Source: Subtercola boreus (lineage in GTDB: Bacteria > Actinomycetota > Actinomycetes > Actinomycetales > Microbacteriaceae). Taken from it: a DNA stretch of 64,000 nucleotides. A program made the position numbers and the translations under genes. Positions within the stretch are counted from its first letter, which is position 1. Each line of letters begins with the position of its first letter. The stretch spans positions 62,001 through 126,000 of the forward strand of contig NZ_NBXA01000001.1 of the NCBI RefSeq assembly GCF_003399625.1. The letters are read 5' to 3'. The notes under the pieces were generated by a model. It was given only the letters and a program-made list of their open reading frames with translations, made no database searches and had not been told where the DNA came from. Shown here piece after piece: positions 8,239 through 19,121 of the stretch.

Positions 8239-9441
8239 GTGCTCGTTCGACATCTCAGCCTCACCGACTTTCGCAACTACTCTGTCGCCGACGTCGAGCT
8301 GGATGCCGGCCCGAATCTCTTCGTGGGGAGCAACGGGCAGGGAAAGACGAATCTCGTCGAGGCGCTCGGATATCTGAGTACGCTCGGTTCGCATCGCGTG
8401 TCAGGCGATCAGGCCCTGGTCAGGATGGGACAGCAGGCCGCGATCATCCGGGCCCGGCTCGAGCACCAGAACCGGGAGATCCTGGTCGAGGTGCAGATCA
8501 ACCGCTCGGAGGCGAACCGCGCCCAGGTCAACCGGTCGGTGACAAAGCTCCGCGAGATCCCCCGTTTCTTCTCGAGCGTGCTTTTCGCTCCCGAAGACCT
8601 GGCACTCGTGCGGGGCGATCCTTCAGGCCGCCGGCGCTTCATCGACCAGTTGTTGTTCGCACGCAGTCCCCGACTGGCGGGTGTCGCCACCGACTACGAC
8701 AGGGTGCTCCGCCAGCGGAACACCCTGTTGAAGTCTGCCCGCAATTCCGGTGTCAAGACCAATCAGCTCTCGACACTGGAGATCTGGGATGACCGGCTCG
8801 TGGTTCTCGGATCCGAACTCATTGCCGAGCGCGATGCGCTGGTCACGCAATTGCGACCCTTTGTCGAGAAGGCCTATCTCGCTGTGGCGGGGGCCGATCA
8901 CTCACCGAGGATCACCAGCCGGCTCAGTATCCTGTCGCCGTCGTCCGCTTCGTCTGGTGGCTCGGACGACGAACTCGACGACCAGACCGGTGTTTCGGCG
9001 GAACGCTTCGGCTCGCCGTTTCGACGGTCCGAGGTCGAGGTGCAGTTCCGCGCCGCCCTTGCCGGGCTCCGCCGACAGGAGCTCGACCGCGGAATCACGC
9101 TCTGCGGTCCGCATCGAGACGATCTCCTCTTCGAGCTCAATGGGCTCCCCGCAAAGGGATACGCAAGCCACGGCGAATCCTGGTCGTTCGCACTCGCCCT
9201 CAAACTGGCCTCGGCAGATCTCCTCCGCACGGACTCGGCGACGGGGGATCCCGTCGTCATCCTCGACGATGTCTTCGCCGAACTCGACAAGGCGCGGCGT
9301 TCCCGGCTGGCAGCTGCGGTTGCCGACTACGAACAGGTTCTCATCACCGCCGCGGTGTTCGGCGATGTTCCCGACGGGCTCACCGCGCACACCGTGCACA
9401 TCTCGGCGGGAACGATCGTGACGGAGGCCGTCGGTGCCTGA
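8239..9441 (+). CDS. recF: DNA replication and repair protein RecF
   Basis: 400 residues with the RecF ATPase motifs: Walker A GSNGQGKTNLVEAL at about 31-44, the signature region, and Walker B VVILDDVFAELD near 338-349. It loads RecA at single-strand gaps with RecOR. The start is GTG at 8239. The segment SSASSGGSDDELDDQTGVSAERFG (about 235-258) looks like a lineage-specific loop. It overlaps dciA by 8 bp. Confidence 0.96.
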   Translation: MLVRHLSLTDFRNYSVADVELDAGPNLFVGSNGQGKTNLVEALGYLSTLGSHRVSGDQALVRMGQQAAIIRARLEHQNREILVEVQINRSEANRAQVNRSVTKLREIPRFFSSVLFAPEDLALVRGDPSGRRRFIDQLLFARSPRLAGVATDYDRVLRQRNTLLKSARNSGVKTNQLSTLEIWDDRLVVLGSELIAERDALVTQLRPFVEKAYLAVAGADHSPRITSRLSILSPSSASSGGSDDELDDQTGVSAERFGSPFRRSEVEVQFRAALAGLRRQELDRGITLCGPHRDDLLFELNGLPAKGYASHGESWSFALALKLASADLLRTDSATGDPVVILDDVFAELDKARRSRLAAAVADYEQVLITAAVFGDVPDGLTAHTVHISAGTIVTEAVGA

Positions 9442-9955
9442 TGCGGATCCCGTCGACGAGGCGGCGGCGCTTCCCGAGAACGAATCGCAGGCCGTCTATC
9501 TGCGGTTCAAGAAGGTCTTCGGCGATTCGCGGCTGATGAGCAGGACGCGACTACGGCAACGCCGGCAGCCCGCAGGCGAGACCGTTCCGTATGGTCTGGG
9601 GAGAGATCCCAGGGGGATCAGTTCGGTGATGGATTCCCTCACCAACGAGCTGGGTTGGTCCGGGTCACTGGCGAAGTCCGACCTCATGCTCGCGTGGAAG
9701 GAGATCGCCGGCGACGAAACAGCTGAACACAGTCATCCGGTAGGAATCACAGACCAGGTTCTGAGCGTGCAATGCGATTCCACCGCCTGGGCAACTCAGT
9801 TGCGATTGATGCGCACGATGATCCTGACACGCATCGCCCAACAGTTCCCCGAGGCCGGGATTGAGTCAGTTCGGTTTTTGGCCCCTGACGCCCCGTCCTG
9901 GAAAAGAGGCTCCAGATCAATTCCAGGGCGGGGTCCACGCGATACCTACGGGTAG
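9434..9955 (+). CDS. dciA: DciA-like protein (DUF721), helicase loader/operator
   Basis: 173 residues. The C-terminal two thirds match DUF721/DciA: LAKSDLMLAWKEIAGDETAEHSHPVGI followed by LSVQCDSTAWATQLRLM. DciA is the ancestral partner that helps load the replicative helicase DnaB, and its place between recF and gyrB is conserved in actinobacteria. It begins with GTG overlapping the recF stop region, so it is coupled to recF. The disordered, charged N-terminus is normal in this phylum. Confidence 0.88.
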   Translation: MPDADPVDEAAALPENESQAVYLRFKKVFGDSRLMSRTRLRQRRQPAGETVPYGLGRDPRGISSVMDSLTNELGWSGSLAKSDLMLAWKEIAGDETAEHSHPVGITDQVLSVQCDSTAWATQLRLMRTMILTRIAQQFPEAGIESVRFLAPDAPSWKRGSRSIPGRGPRDTYG

Positions 9956-12037
<2,082 letters not shown>

Positions 12038-12044
12038 TACTCCC

Positions 12045-12069
12045 AGGGCGCCCTGCAAGCGGGCGCCCT
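12045..12069. other. Stem-loop between gyrB and gyrA
   Basis: Perfect 9-bp inverted repeat AGGGCGCCC / GGGCGCCCT with a 7-nt loop, 8 bp after the gyrB stop. No T-run follows, so it is not a classic terminator. It could be an attenuator, an mRNA-stability element or a processing site between the gyrase cistrons. Confidence 0.6.
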
Positions 12070-12089
12070 CCAACTGATCGAAGAGAACT

Positions 12090-14678
12090 ATGACTGACGA
12101 AAATCCTCCGGTCGACCCCGGCGTGCCCGCCGACTCGATCGCCCCCGATTCGCGCGGCATGACGACCGACCGTATCGAGCAGGTCGACCTCCAGCTCGAG
12201 ATGCAGCGCTCGTACCTCGACTACGCGATGAGCGTCATCGTCGGGCGCGCGCTTCCCGACGTGCGCGACGGCCTGAAGCCCGTTCACCGCCGTGTGATCT
12301 ACGCGATGTACGACGGCGGTTACCGGCCCGATCGGGCCTTCTCGAAGTCGGCTCGCGTCGTCGGCGAAGTGATGGGACAGTTCCATCCGCACGGTGACAC
12401 ATCGATCTACGACGCTCTGGTGCGTCTCATCCAGCCGTGGAGTCTCCGCTATCCGCTGGCCCTCGGCCAGGGCAACTTCGGTTCGGCCGGCAACGATGGC
12501 GCTGCTGCCCCCCGGTACACCGAGACGAAGATGGCTCCGCTCGCGCTCGAGATGGTGCGCGACATCCAAGAGGAGACGGTCGACTTCCAGGACAACTACG
12601 ATGGCCGCACGCTCGAGCCCGTCGTGCTGCCGAGCCGGTTCCCGAACCTGCTGGTCAACGGATCCGTCGGCATCGCGGTGGGAATGGCCACGAACATCCC
12701 GCCGCACAACCTCCGCGAGGTGGTCTCCGGCGCCGTCTGGTACCTCGAGAACCCCGATGCCACGCGCGAAGAGTTGCAGGATGCACTGATCCAGCGCATC
12801 AAGGGGCCCGACTTCCCGACCGGCGCGCAGATCCTCGGTGTCAAGGGCATCCACGACGCCTATCGCACCGGCCGCGGGTCGATCACGATGCGGGCCGTCG
12901 TCAGTGTTGAGGAACTGCAGGGCCGCACTTGCCTCGTGGTCACCGAACTCCCCTACCAGGTCAACCCCGACAATCTCGCGATCAAGATCGCGGAACTGGT
13001 CAAGGACGGCAAGATCGGCGGCATCGCCGACATCCGTGACGAGACCTCCGGTCGCACCGGCCAACGCCTCGTCATCGTGCTGAAGCGCGACGCGGTCGCG
13101 AAGGTCGTGCTGAACAACCTCTACAAGCACACCTCGCTGCAGGAGAACTTCGGCGCCAACATGCTCGCCATCGTCGATGGAATCCCGCGCACGTTGCCGG
13201 TCGACGGCTTCATCACCGAGTGGGTCGCCCACCAGATCGATGTCATCGTCAGGCGCACCCAGTTCCGGCTGCGCCGCGCCGAAGAGCGCATGCACATTCT
13301 GCGTGGGTACCTGAAGGCTCTGGATGCCCTCGACGAAGTGATCGCGCTCATCCGGCGCTCATCGACCGTCGATGACGCACGAACCGGTCTGATGGACCTC
13401 CTCGATGTCGATGAACTCCAGGCCGACGCGATCCTGGCGATGCAGCTGCGTCGCCTGGCGGCTCTCGAACGACAGAAGATCGTCGACGAGGCATCCGAAC
13501 TGCAAGTCGAGATCGATGGTTTCCATGTCATTCTCGGCAGCCCGGAGCGCCAGCGCGAGATCATCATCTCCGAAGTGAGCGAGATCGCGGCGAAGTTCGG
13601 TGACGACCGGCGCACCGAGATCATGTTCGGTTTCGACGGCGACATGAACATGGAAGACCTGATCCCCGAAGAGGAGATGGTCGTCACCGTCACCCGGGGC
13701 GGTTACATCAAGCGCACCCGGAGTGACAACTATCGCAGCCAGCACCGCGGCGGCAAGGGCGTCAAGGGAGCGCAGCTGCGGGCGGATGACGTCGTCGACC
13801 ACTTCTTCGTCACCACGACCCACCACTGGCTTCTGTTCTTCACCAACACGGGGCGGGTCTACCGCGCAAAGGCCTACGAGTTGCAGGAGGCCGGGCGGGA
13901 CGCGAAGGGACAGCACGTCGCAAACCTGCTCGCGCTGGCACCCGATGAGAAGATCGCCCAGATCCTCGACATCCGGGACTACAAGACAGCCACGTACCTG
14001 ACTCTCGCCACGCGCGACGGGCTGCTCAAGAAGACGGCGCTCAGCGAGTACGACACGAACCGTTCCGGTGGCATCATCGCGATCAACCTCCGTGAAGGCG
14101 ACGAGCTCGTCTCGGCCCTCCTGGTGGAGGAGACGAGTGATGTGCTCCTCGTGTCGAAGAAGGGCATGAGCATCCGGTTCACCGCGTCGAACGAGGCCCT
14201 CCGGCCGATGGGACGATCGACCGCGGGCGTCATCGGCATGAAGTTCCGTAACGACGACTACCTGCTCGATGCCTCGGTCGTGTCCGACAACGGGTTCGTG
14301 TTCGTGGTGACCGAGGGCGGGTTCGCGAAGCGCACCTCGGTCGACCAGTACCGGCTTCAGGGCAGAGGTGGTCTCGGCATCAAGGTGGCGAAACTGCAGG
14401 AGGCCCGGGGAGACCTCGCCGGCTCCTTGATCGTCGACGAGGAGGACGAGGTCTTGGTGGTTCTTGCCAGCGGCAAGGTGGTACGCTCCTCCGTGGCTGA
14501 AGTCCCGGCCAAGGGCCGAGACACCATGGGTGTTGTCTTCGCGAGATTCGCTGAAGACGATCGGATCATCGCGTTGGCCAAGAACACCGAACGCACCGTT
14601 GTTCTGGAAGAGATCGCCGACGCGGAAGCGCCGGTCGAGCCTCTCGACGAAGCGGCGGATGCTGGAGAGGAAAGCTAG
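12090..14678 (+). CDS. gyrA: DNA gyrase subunit A
   Basis: 862 residues. The active-site tyrosine is Tyr143 in [16 protein letters not shown]. The quinolone-determining region reads [15 protein letters not shown] (100-114), with Thr and Asp at the positions equal to E. coli 83 and 87. The C-terminal pinwheel has the GyrA box [10 protein letters not shown]. It cuts and rejoins DNA during supercoiling. ATG start at 12090. Its acidic tail [19 protein letters not shown] is typical of actinobacterial GyrA. Confidence 0.98.
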   Translation: MTDENPPVDPGVPADSIAPDSRGMTTDRIEQVDLQLEMQRSYLDYAMSVIVGRALPDVRDGLKPVHRRVIYAMYDGGYRPDRAFSKSARVVGEVMGQFHPHGDTSIYDALVRLIQPWSLRYPLALGQGNFGSAGNDGAAAPRYTETKMAPLALEMVRDIQEETVDFQDNYDGRTLEPVVLPSRFPNLLVNGSVGIAVGMATNIPPHNLREVVSGAVWYLENPDATREELQDALIQRIKGPDFPTGAQILGVKGIHDAYRTGRGSITMRAVVSVEELQGRTCLVVTELPYQVNPDNLAIKIAELVKDGKIGGIADIRDETSGRTGQRLVIVLKRDAVAKVVLNNLYKHTSLQENFGANMLAIVDGIPRTLPVDGFITEWVAHQIDVIVRRTQFRLRRAEERMHILRGYLKALDALDEVIALIRRSSTVDDARTGLMDLLDVDELQADAILAMQLRRLAALERQKIVDEASELQVEIDGFHVILGSPERQREIIISEVSEIAAKFGDDRRTEIMFGFDGDMNMEDLIPEEEMVVTVTRGGYIKRTRSDNYRSQHRGGKGVKGAQLRADDVVDHFFVTTTHHWLLFFTNTGRVYRAKAYELQEAGRDAKGQHVANLLALAPDEKIAQILDIRDYKTATYLTLATRDGLLKKTALSEYDTNRSGGIIAINLREGDELVSALLVEETSDVLLVSKKGMSIRFTASNEALRPMGRSTAGVIGMKFRNDDYLLDASVVSDNGFVFVVTEGGFAKRTSVDQYRLQGRGGLGIKVAKLQEARGDLAGSLIVDEEDEVLVVLASGKVVRSSVAEVPAKGRDTMGVVFARFAEDDRIIALAKNTERTVVLEEIADAEAPVEPLDEAADAGEES

Positions 14679-14682
14679 ACCC

Positions 14683-15093
14683 ATGAGTAATGTGGCCGAG
14701 AAGCTCGCCAAGAAGTCATCACGTCCCGCCCAAGCCAAGCAGGTGCGTCTGCGCCTGGTGTACGTCGACTTCTGGTCGATCCTGAAGCTGTCGTTCCTCT
14801 GGTCGATCATCCTCGGCATCGTCACCGTCGTCGCGACGTTCCTCATCTGGTCGCTGCTGAACCAGACCGGAGTCTTCGACTCCGTGAACAAGGTGCTCAC
14901 GGAGATCGCCGGAACGGGCAGCAACTTCAACATCAATGAGTTCGCATCCCTCGGCCAGGTGATGGGATTCGCGATCATCGTGGCGATTCTCGACGTGATC
15001 GTGATCACCGCGCTCGGCGCAATCGCCGCCGTTCTCTACAACCTGACGGTGAAGATCACCGGCGGAGTGATGCTCGGTTTCACAAACAAGTAG
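14683..15093 (+). CDS. DUF3566 transmembrane protein
   Basis: 136 residues from ATG 14683 with GGAGAGGAAAG upstream. A longer frame overlapping gyrA was discarded. Two hydrophobic helices (about 33-58 and 88-118) flank a short extracytoplasmic loop with ITEIAGTGS-like sequence. The segment RLRLVYVDFWSILKLSFL is characteristic of DUF3566, a membrane protein encoded right after gyrA throughout actinobacteria (the Rv0007 position). Molecular role unknown. It is probably in the gyrBA transcript. Confidence 0.9.
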   Translation: MSNVAEKLAKKSSRPAQAKQVRLRLVYVDFWSILKLSFLWSIILGIVTVVATFLIWSLLNQTGVFDSVNKVLTEIAGTGSNFNINEFASLGQVMGFAIIVAILDVIVITALGAIAAVLYNLTVKITGGVMLGFTNK

Positions 15094-15107
15094 GTTTTGG
15101 GTAAGAT
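15079..15107 (+). promoter_or_regulatory. Candidate promoter for tRNA-Ile/tRNA-Ala
   Basis: TTCACA (15079-15084) and TAAGAT (15102-15107) with a 17-bp spacer, overlapping the last codons of the DUF3566 gene and about 50 bp before tRNA-Ile. Confidence 0.5.
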
Positions 15108-15156
15108 CGTAAAGTTGCGTTTCTTGGAGAGATCCGGGGGGTGCGACAGCCCAGAC

Positions 15157-15230
15157 GGGGGTATAGCTCAGTTGGTTAGAGCGCTTCACTGATAATGAAG
15201 AGGTCCCAGGTTCAAATCCCGGTACCCCCA
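15157..15230 (+). tRNA. tRNA-Ile (anticodon GAT)
   Basis: 74 nt with acceptor pairs GGGGGTA/TACCCCC, D-stem TAGCTCAGTTGGTTAGAG, anticodon stem CTTCA/TGAAG enclosing GAT at 15191-15193, and T-arm GGTTCAAATCC. CCA is not encoded as part of the acceptor end beyond A15230. Confidence 0.97.
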
Positions 15231-15284
15231 CCCGTGTTGGCTGGACAGAGCGATTGCCGTGCAATCGCGTCCTGCGGCGGAACT

Positions 15285-15357
15285 GGGGCCTTAGCTCAAT
15301 TGGTAGAGCGCCTGCTTTGCAAGCAGGAGGTCAGGAGTTCGATTCTCCTAGGCTCCA
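15285..15357 (+). tRNA. tRNA-Ala (anticodon TGC)
   Basis: 73 nt with acceptor GGGGCCT/AGGCTCC (one G-U pair), D-arm TAGCTCAATTGGTAGAG, anticodon TGC at 15318-15320 and T-arm GAGTTCGATTCTC. It is 54 bp after tRNA-Ile. This pair often sits in rRNA operons but stands alone here downstream of gyrA, as in other actinobacteria. Confidence 0.97.
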
Positions 15358-15393
15358 CGTAAAAAGACCGGCTTCGGCCGGTCTTTTTACGTG
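15356..15393. terminator. Strong intrinsic terminator after tRNA-Ala
   Basis: A 17-bp perfect stem (15356-15372 with 15377-15393) closed by a TTCG tetraloop, containing A5/T5 tracts within the arms. It works as a terminator in either direction. Its outermost pairs use the last two bases of tRNA-Ala. Confidence 0.9.
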
Positions 15394-15443
15394 GAGCTGC
15401 GATGCCTATTCCTGGCTTCGCCGGTCCCTGCCCGGCGAACGCG

Positions 15444-15481
15444 GCGAAAAGCGCGCCGCGCGCGGGCGCCACGCTTTTCGC
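15444..15481. repeat. Inverted repeat in tRNA-Ala downstream gap
   Basis: Arms GCGAAAAGCG (15444-15453) and CGCTTTTCGC (15472-15481) around an 18-nt very GC-rich loop. Together with the terminators on each side, this is all that I can see in the 15394-15568 gap. Confidence 0.5.
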
Positions 15482-15518
15482 TTCGCCATTTTCGTCCAGC
15501 CACAGACGATCAATGAAA

Positions 15519-15549
15519 AAGCCCGGCGACCCCATAGGGCGCCGGGCTT
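15519..15549 (-). terminator. Terminator of the leftward small membrane-protein gene
   Basis: Arms AAGCCCGGCG (15519-15528) and CGCCGGGCTT (15540-15549). Read on the minus strand, the stem ends in TTTTTC, about 20 bp after the stop of the gene at 15569-16096. Confidence 0.8.
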
Positions 15550-15568
15550 CTCCCAGGTCTTGCGGGGG

Positions 15569-16096
15569 TCAGGCTGTGGGGGTGTCGATCTCGTCTTCGG
15601 AGATCCACAGCTCGTCGTCGGCACGGAACGTCTGCCAGACGGCGTAGCCGATGCCCACCAGGGCGACCGCACCCGTGACCAGGGCGACATAGGTGCCGGC
15701 GTGCGACGACTTCTTCGCAGCCTTGGGGCTGACCTTGGCGATGGCGCCCTTGACGGTCTTGTTGTCGCTGAGGCCGACGGCCCCGGCAGCCGAGGCCAGA
15801 CCGCCGCCGATAGCGGGAAGCACATCGGAGTTGAACTTCTTCTTGGCCTGGTCGCCTGCGACCCTCACGGAAGCAAGGCTGTGAGCCGTCGACTGGGCGA
15901 TCGAGTCGGATGCGCTCTTCGTCGCGGTGCGGACGCGGGGAACGACCTCTTCCTTCGTGTACTCACCGAGCTGGAGCTTCGCCTCGCGTGCAACGTGGTT
16001 GGCACGATCCAGGATCTCCTGCTGGTCACTCCAGAGCTTGTCTGCACTCGAACGCAGATTCTTGAGCGCCTTCTGGCGTTTACGGGTGAGACTCAT
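15569..16096 (-). CDS. Small single-pass membrane protein, function unknown
   Basis: 175 residues from ATG 16096, preceded by GGAGG at 16103-16107. The longer in-frame extension runs antisense into ppiA and is not supported. The N-terminal half is helical and charged (MSLTRKRQKALKNLRSSADKLW, then EVVPRVRTATKSASDSIAQ), resembling a coiled-coil stalk. The C-terminus has one membrane helix, about residues 136-158 (AGTYVALVTGAVALVGIGYAV), and an acidic tail ELWISEDEIDTPTA. I do not recognise a named family. It is divergent from ppiA. Confidence 0.85.
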   Translation of the reverse strand: MSLTRKRQKALKNLRSSADKLWSDQQEILDRANHVAREAKLQLGEYTKEEVVPRVRTATKSASDSIAQSTAHSLASVRVAGDQAKKKFNSDVLPAIGGGLASAAGAVGLSDNKTVKGAIAKVSPKAAKKSSHAGTYVALVTGAVALVGIGYAVWQTFRADDELWISEDEIDTPTA

Positions 16097-16235
16097 CAGA
16101 AACCTCCATCGGCTGAACGCGGTCGGGACAATCTTGCCACGCAATGAAGCGCGGCCACACATCGAGACCTGACTATCCTCCGACTTTACGCTGACCCTTG
16201 ACTGTGTGCGGCAGCCCATGTGTGAGAATTGAGGC

Positions 16236-16775
16236 ATGGCCAAGCACACCCACGTCGCGACTCTCCACACGAATCTCGGCGACATCACCGTCAACCTCTT
16301 CGGCAACCACGCTCCGCAGACTGTCAAGAACTTCGTCGAGCTCGCGCAGGGCTCCCGTGAGTGGACGGACCCGAAGACGGGAACCGCTACGAACGCCAAG
16401 CTCTACGACGGCAGCATCTTCCACCGCATCATCCCGGGCTTCATGATCCAGGGCGGCGACCCGCTCGGCAACGGCACCGGCGGCCCCGGTTATCGTTTCA
16501 ACGACGAGATCAGCCCCGACCTCGACTTCACCCAGTCCTATATCCTCGCCATGGCCAATGCCGGCATCCAGGGCGGCCAGGGAACCAACGGTTCCCAGTT
16601 CTTCATCACCGTCGGCGCCACGACGTGGCTCCAGGGCAAGCACACGATCTTCGGTGAGGTCGCCGACGACTCGTCACGGCGTATCGTCGACAAGCTCGCA
16701 GCGGTTGCCACGGACTCGTACGACCGCCCCCTCGACGCCATCGTGATCGAGAGCGTCGAGGTCGCCGACGCGTAG
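16236..16775 (+). CDS. ppiA: Cyclophilin-type peptidyl-prolyl cis-trans isomerase
   Basis: 179 residues, a single cyclophilin domain without signal peptide, so cytoplasmic. Key motifs are FHRIIPGFMIQGGDPLGNGTGGPGY at about 68-92 with the catalytic Arg, LAMANAG, and GSQFFITVGATTWLQGKHTIFGEV with the substrate-binding Phe, Trp and His. It speeds proline isomerisation during folding. The same oriC-side position is occupied by ppiA in mycobacteria. ATG start at 16236. Confidence 0.95.
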   Translation: MAKHTHVATLHTNLGDITVNLFGNHAPQTVKNFVELAQGSREWTDPKTGTATNAKLYDGSIFHRIIPGFMIQGGDPLGNGTGGPGYRFNDEISPDLDFTQSYILAMANAGIQGGQGTNGSQFFITVGATTWLQGKHTIFGEVADDSSRRIVDKLAAVATDSYDRPLDAIVIESVEVADA

Positions 16776-16816
16776 GTGAGGCGGTCGAGCAGCCGGCGAC
16801 GCGCGATGGTGTTCCC

Positions 16817-17701
16817 GTGACATCCGTTCCTGAGACGTCGTCGAACGTCTGCTATCGCCATCCCGACCGGCAGAGTTACATTCTCTGCCAGCGGTGTGGA
16901 AAGACGGTCTGCCCGGAGTGTTCCGTGCAGGCGGCGGTCGGGGTGCACTGCGTGGACTGTGCGCGGGAGGCCCGGCAGGGTGGTCAGTACAAGCGGCGGC
17001 CCGCATTTGTTCGGGCGGCGCGATCGGCCGGTCGTTCGTCGAGCACACCTGTCGTGACGTACGCCATCATGGCGGTCACGGTTTTCGTCTTCATCCTGCA
17101 GGCGATTCCCGGGTTGGGTGTGACTGGCGCCCTGCAGTTCGCCGGTGCCTATGTGCAGCCCGGCGCCGGCTATTCGGTCGGGTTCGAACCCTGGCGCATG
17201 ATCACCTACGCGCTGGTGCACACGCCGTTCGCGATCAGTTCGCCGTTCACGATCCTGCACATTCTCTTCAACATGTATTCGCTCTACATCTTCGGGCGGA
17301 TCCTCGAGCCGATGATCGGTCGTTGGCGTTTCCTTGCGCTGTACGTGATCTCCGCGGTGGGAGGTGCGCTGTCGGTCGACCTGCTCAACGGCCCCGGCCA
17401 GCCGGTCATCGGCGCATCGGGTGCGATCTTCGGTCTGATGGCTGCGTTCTTCATCATCGCGCGGAAACTCGGCGGCAACACCTCGCAGCTGATCGTTCTG
17501 GTTGTGCTCAACCTGGCCATCGGGTTCATCATCCCGGGAATCTCGTGGCAGGCCCATATCGGCGGCCTGATTGCGGGCGGCCTTGTGGGACTGATCTACA
17601 TAGAGACAAGGCAGCGGCAGCGGCAACCCGCGCAGATACTCCTCACAGCGTCGGTGCTCGCCCTGATCATCGCCGCGACTGTCGTCCGCTCACTCGTCTG
17701 A
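16817..17701 (+). CDS. Rhomboid-family intramembrane serine protease with N-terminal zinc finger
   Basis: 294 residues, GTG start. The N-terminus is a B-box-like zinc finger: Cys12, His15, Cys24, Cys27, Cys32, Cys35, His44/Cys45 and Cys48. After a basic linker, six hydrophobic helices follow. The catalytic Ser is in GASGAIFGL at about residue 200 and the catalytic His in WQAHIGGLIAGG; the conserved ILHILFNMYSLYIFG helix is present. Rhomboids cut membrane-anchored substrates. The zinc-finger fusion is common in actinobacteria. Substrates are not evident from the neighbourhood. Confidence 0.93.
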   Translation: MTSVPETSSNVCYRHPDRQSYILCQRCGKTVCPECSVQAAVGVHCVDCAREARQGGQYKRRPAFVRAARSAGRSSSTPVVTYAIMAVTVFVFILQAIPGLGVTGALQFAGAYVQPGAGYSVGFEPWRMITYALVHTPFAISSPFTILHILFNMYSLYIFGRILEPMIGRWRFLALYVISAVGGALSVDLLNGPGQPVIGASGAIFGLMAAFFIIARKLGGNTSQLIVLVVLNLAIGFIIPGISWQAHIGGLIAGGLVGLIYIETRQRQRQPAQILLTASVLALIIAATVVRSLV

Positions 17702-17758
17702 GGACTGGCGCCGGACGTGTGCCACCCCAGAGTTCTGCACAGACATCTGTGTAGAGAA

Positions 17759-17823
17759 TTGTGGAAACAGACAAGTTATCCACAGGTTTATTAACATTGG
17801 GGATAATTACACCCGTGTAATTA
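17759..17823. promoter_or_regulatory. DnaA box with AT-rich palindrome between convergent genes
   Basis: In the 159-bp rhomboid-crgA gap (both genes end here) there is a perfect DnaA box TTATCCACA at 17776-17784, a weaker reverse box TTGTGGAAA at 17759-17767, an AT-rich stretch GGTTTATTAACATTGGGG, and a perfect 9-bp inverted repeat TAATTACAC / GTGTAATTA (17804-17823, 2-nt spacer). The palindrome could also act as a bidirectional terminator. See findings. Confidence 0.6.
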
Positions 17824-17860
17824 GCCCCGGGCGCTGAAGCCAGCGGTCGGGAACTTCAGG

Positions 17861-18100
17861 TCAGCGCCAGCGGGTCGTCATGAGGAAGCCGATGAAGGCG
17901 ATCCCGAAGCCGATGAGGATGTTCCAGCTGCCGAGACCCGGAACGGGCAGCACGCCCTGGCTCACGTAGAACACGATGATCCAGGTGAGGCCGAGGAGCA
18001 TGAAGCCGAACATCACGGGCTTGAACCAGACCGGATTCGGGCGCGACTCTTCACTCGTTCTCTGAACGACTTGCTGGGAACGGGTCTTTTCGCGGGCCAT
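17861..18100 (-). CDS. crgA: Cell division protein CrgA
   Basis: 79 residues from ATG 18100; a longer in-frame extension antisense to the sortase gene was rejected. MAREKTRSQQVV leads to a cytoplasmic basic region, then two membrane helices (about 31-50 and 60-76): NPVWFKPVMFGFMLLGLTWIIVFYV and GSWNILIGFGIAFIGFLMTTRWR. This is the CrgA/YtpA-like family that helps recruit FtsI, FtsQ and other division proteins in actinobacteria. Position beside the pknB cluster fits (Rv0011c in M. tuberculosis). Confidence 0.95.
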   Translation of the reverse strand: MAREKTRSQQVVQRTSEESRPNPVWFKPVMFGFMLLGLTWIIVFYVSQGVLPVPGLGSWNILIGFGIAFIGFLMTTRWR

Positions 18101-18197
18101 GCCGATGATTCTAGCTGGGAATACTGGCGGCCTGCAGGATGTGCACCCTTGATACGCTGGGCATGGATTCAGCATCCCGCGATCCAGTTCTCCTAAG

Positions 18198-19118
18198 ATG
18201 GCCGGCGTGACAGATATATTCTCACTTCTTCCGGGCGAGCCCGAGCCAGAGCGACGCGCCCGCAGAGAGCCGGAGGCTCCCGAGGGGGAGCCGACAGGCC
18301 AGCCCGCGTCTGGGCCGAGCAGCGACAGGCGGCCCCGCGACAACCGTGGCCGATCGCGCTCCGTGGTGCGGAGCGCGATCGGCGTCGCCGGTGAGTTGCT
18401 CATCACCGCTGGCGTCCTCGTCTTCCTCTTCCTCGGCTGGCAGCTCTGGATCCAGGGCATCGCCCTGAACAACACGCAGACGAACGAGGCGTCGGGCCTC
18501 TCCCAGCAGTGGAACGCCTCGCCCGTCGGGCCTGTTGCCCCTGCGAGCACCGACCCCGCTGCGTCGACCGGTGCTCCGCCCGCAGACGGGTCGGGCGGTG
18601 TGGCTCCCATTGTCATGGCGGCACCCGCCGAGACAAAACAGTTCGCTGTTCTCTACGTACCCCGGTTCGGCGCGGACTACAAGCGAACGATCGCTGAGGG
18701 TGTGGATGCCAAAGCGGTGTTGAACGCCGGCGGCGCCGGGCACTACGAACAGAGCGCGATGCCGGGTGCCATGGGCAACTTCGCGATCGCCGCCCACCGC
18801 GATGGCTGGGGCAGCCCGTTCATCAAGATCAACGAGTTGAAGATCGGTGACCCCATCTATGTCGAGACGCAGGACGGGTGGTACACCTACCGCTATCGCG
18901 ACACCGAGTACGTCACGCCTGAGGGGGTCGACGTGCTGAGCGCTGTGCCCCAGGTTCCGGATGCTGCACCCACCGACCGGCTCATCACGCTGACGAGCTG
19001 CAATCCCCTGTACATCGCGTCTGAGCGGATCATCGCCTACGGTGTGCTCGACTCGTTCACTCCGCGGAGCGCCGGCGCCCCCGCCGAGATCGCCGGCCTC
19101 ACCGGAAAGGGGGCCTGA
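18198..19118 (+). CDS. Class E sortase
   Basis: 306 residues. A long charged, disordered cytoplasmic N-terminus (1-58) precedes one membrane helix (about 62-85), a Pro/Ala-rich extracellular linker, and a C-terminal sortase domain. The catalytic residues are His200 (AIAAHRDGW), Cys268 (TLTSCNP) and Arg277 (ASERII). Class E sortases, typical of high-GC Gram-positives, join LAXTG proteins to peptidoglycan or build pili. No sorting-signal substrate was found in this window. The start at 18198 could be replaced by GTG 18207. Confidence 0.92.
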   Translation: MAGVTDIFSLLPGEPEPERRARREPEAPEGEPTGQPASGPSSDRRPRDNRGRSRSVVRSAIGVAGELLITAGVLVFLFLGWQLWIQGIALNNTQTNEASGLSQQWNASPVGPVAPASTDPAASTGAPPADGSGGVAPIVMAAPAETKQFAVLYVPRFGADYKRTIAEGVDAKAVLNAGGAGHYEQSAMPGAMGNFAIAAHRDGWGSPFIKINELKIGDPIYVETQDGWYTYRYRDTEYVTPEGVDVLSAVPQVPDAAPTDRLITLTSCNPLYIASERIIAYGVLDSFTPRSAGAPAEIAGLTGKGA

Positions 19119-19121
19119 TCC

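Noticed and set aside
15157-15357. rRNA operon associated with the tRNA-Ile/tRNA-Ala pair
   Set aside because: No 16S or 23S sequence flanks the pair; a strong terminator follows tRNA-Ala directly.
18160-18616. Extended CrgA reading frame (251 residues)
   Set aside because: The added part is antisense to the sortase gene; CrgA homology starts at MAREKTRS (18100).
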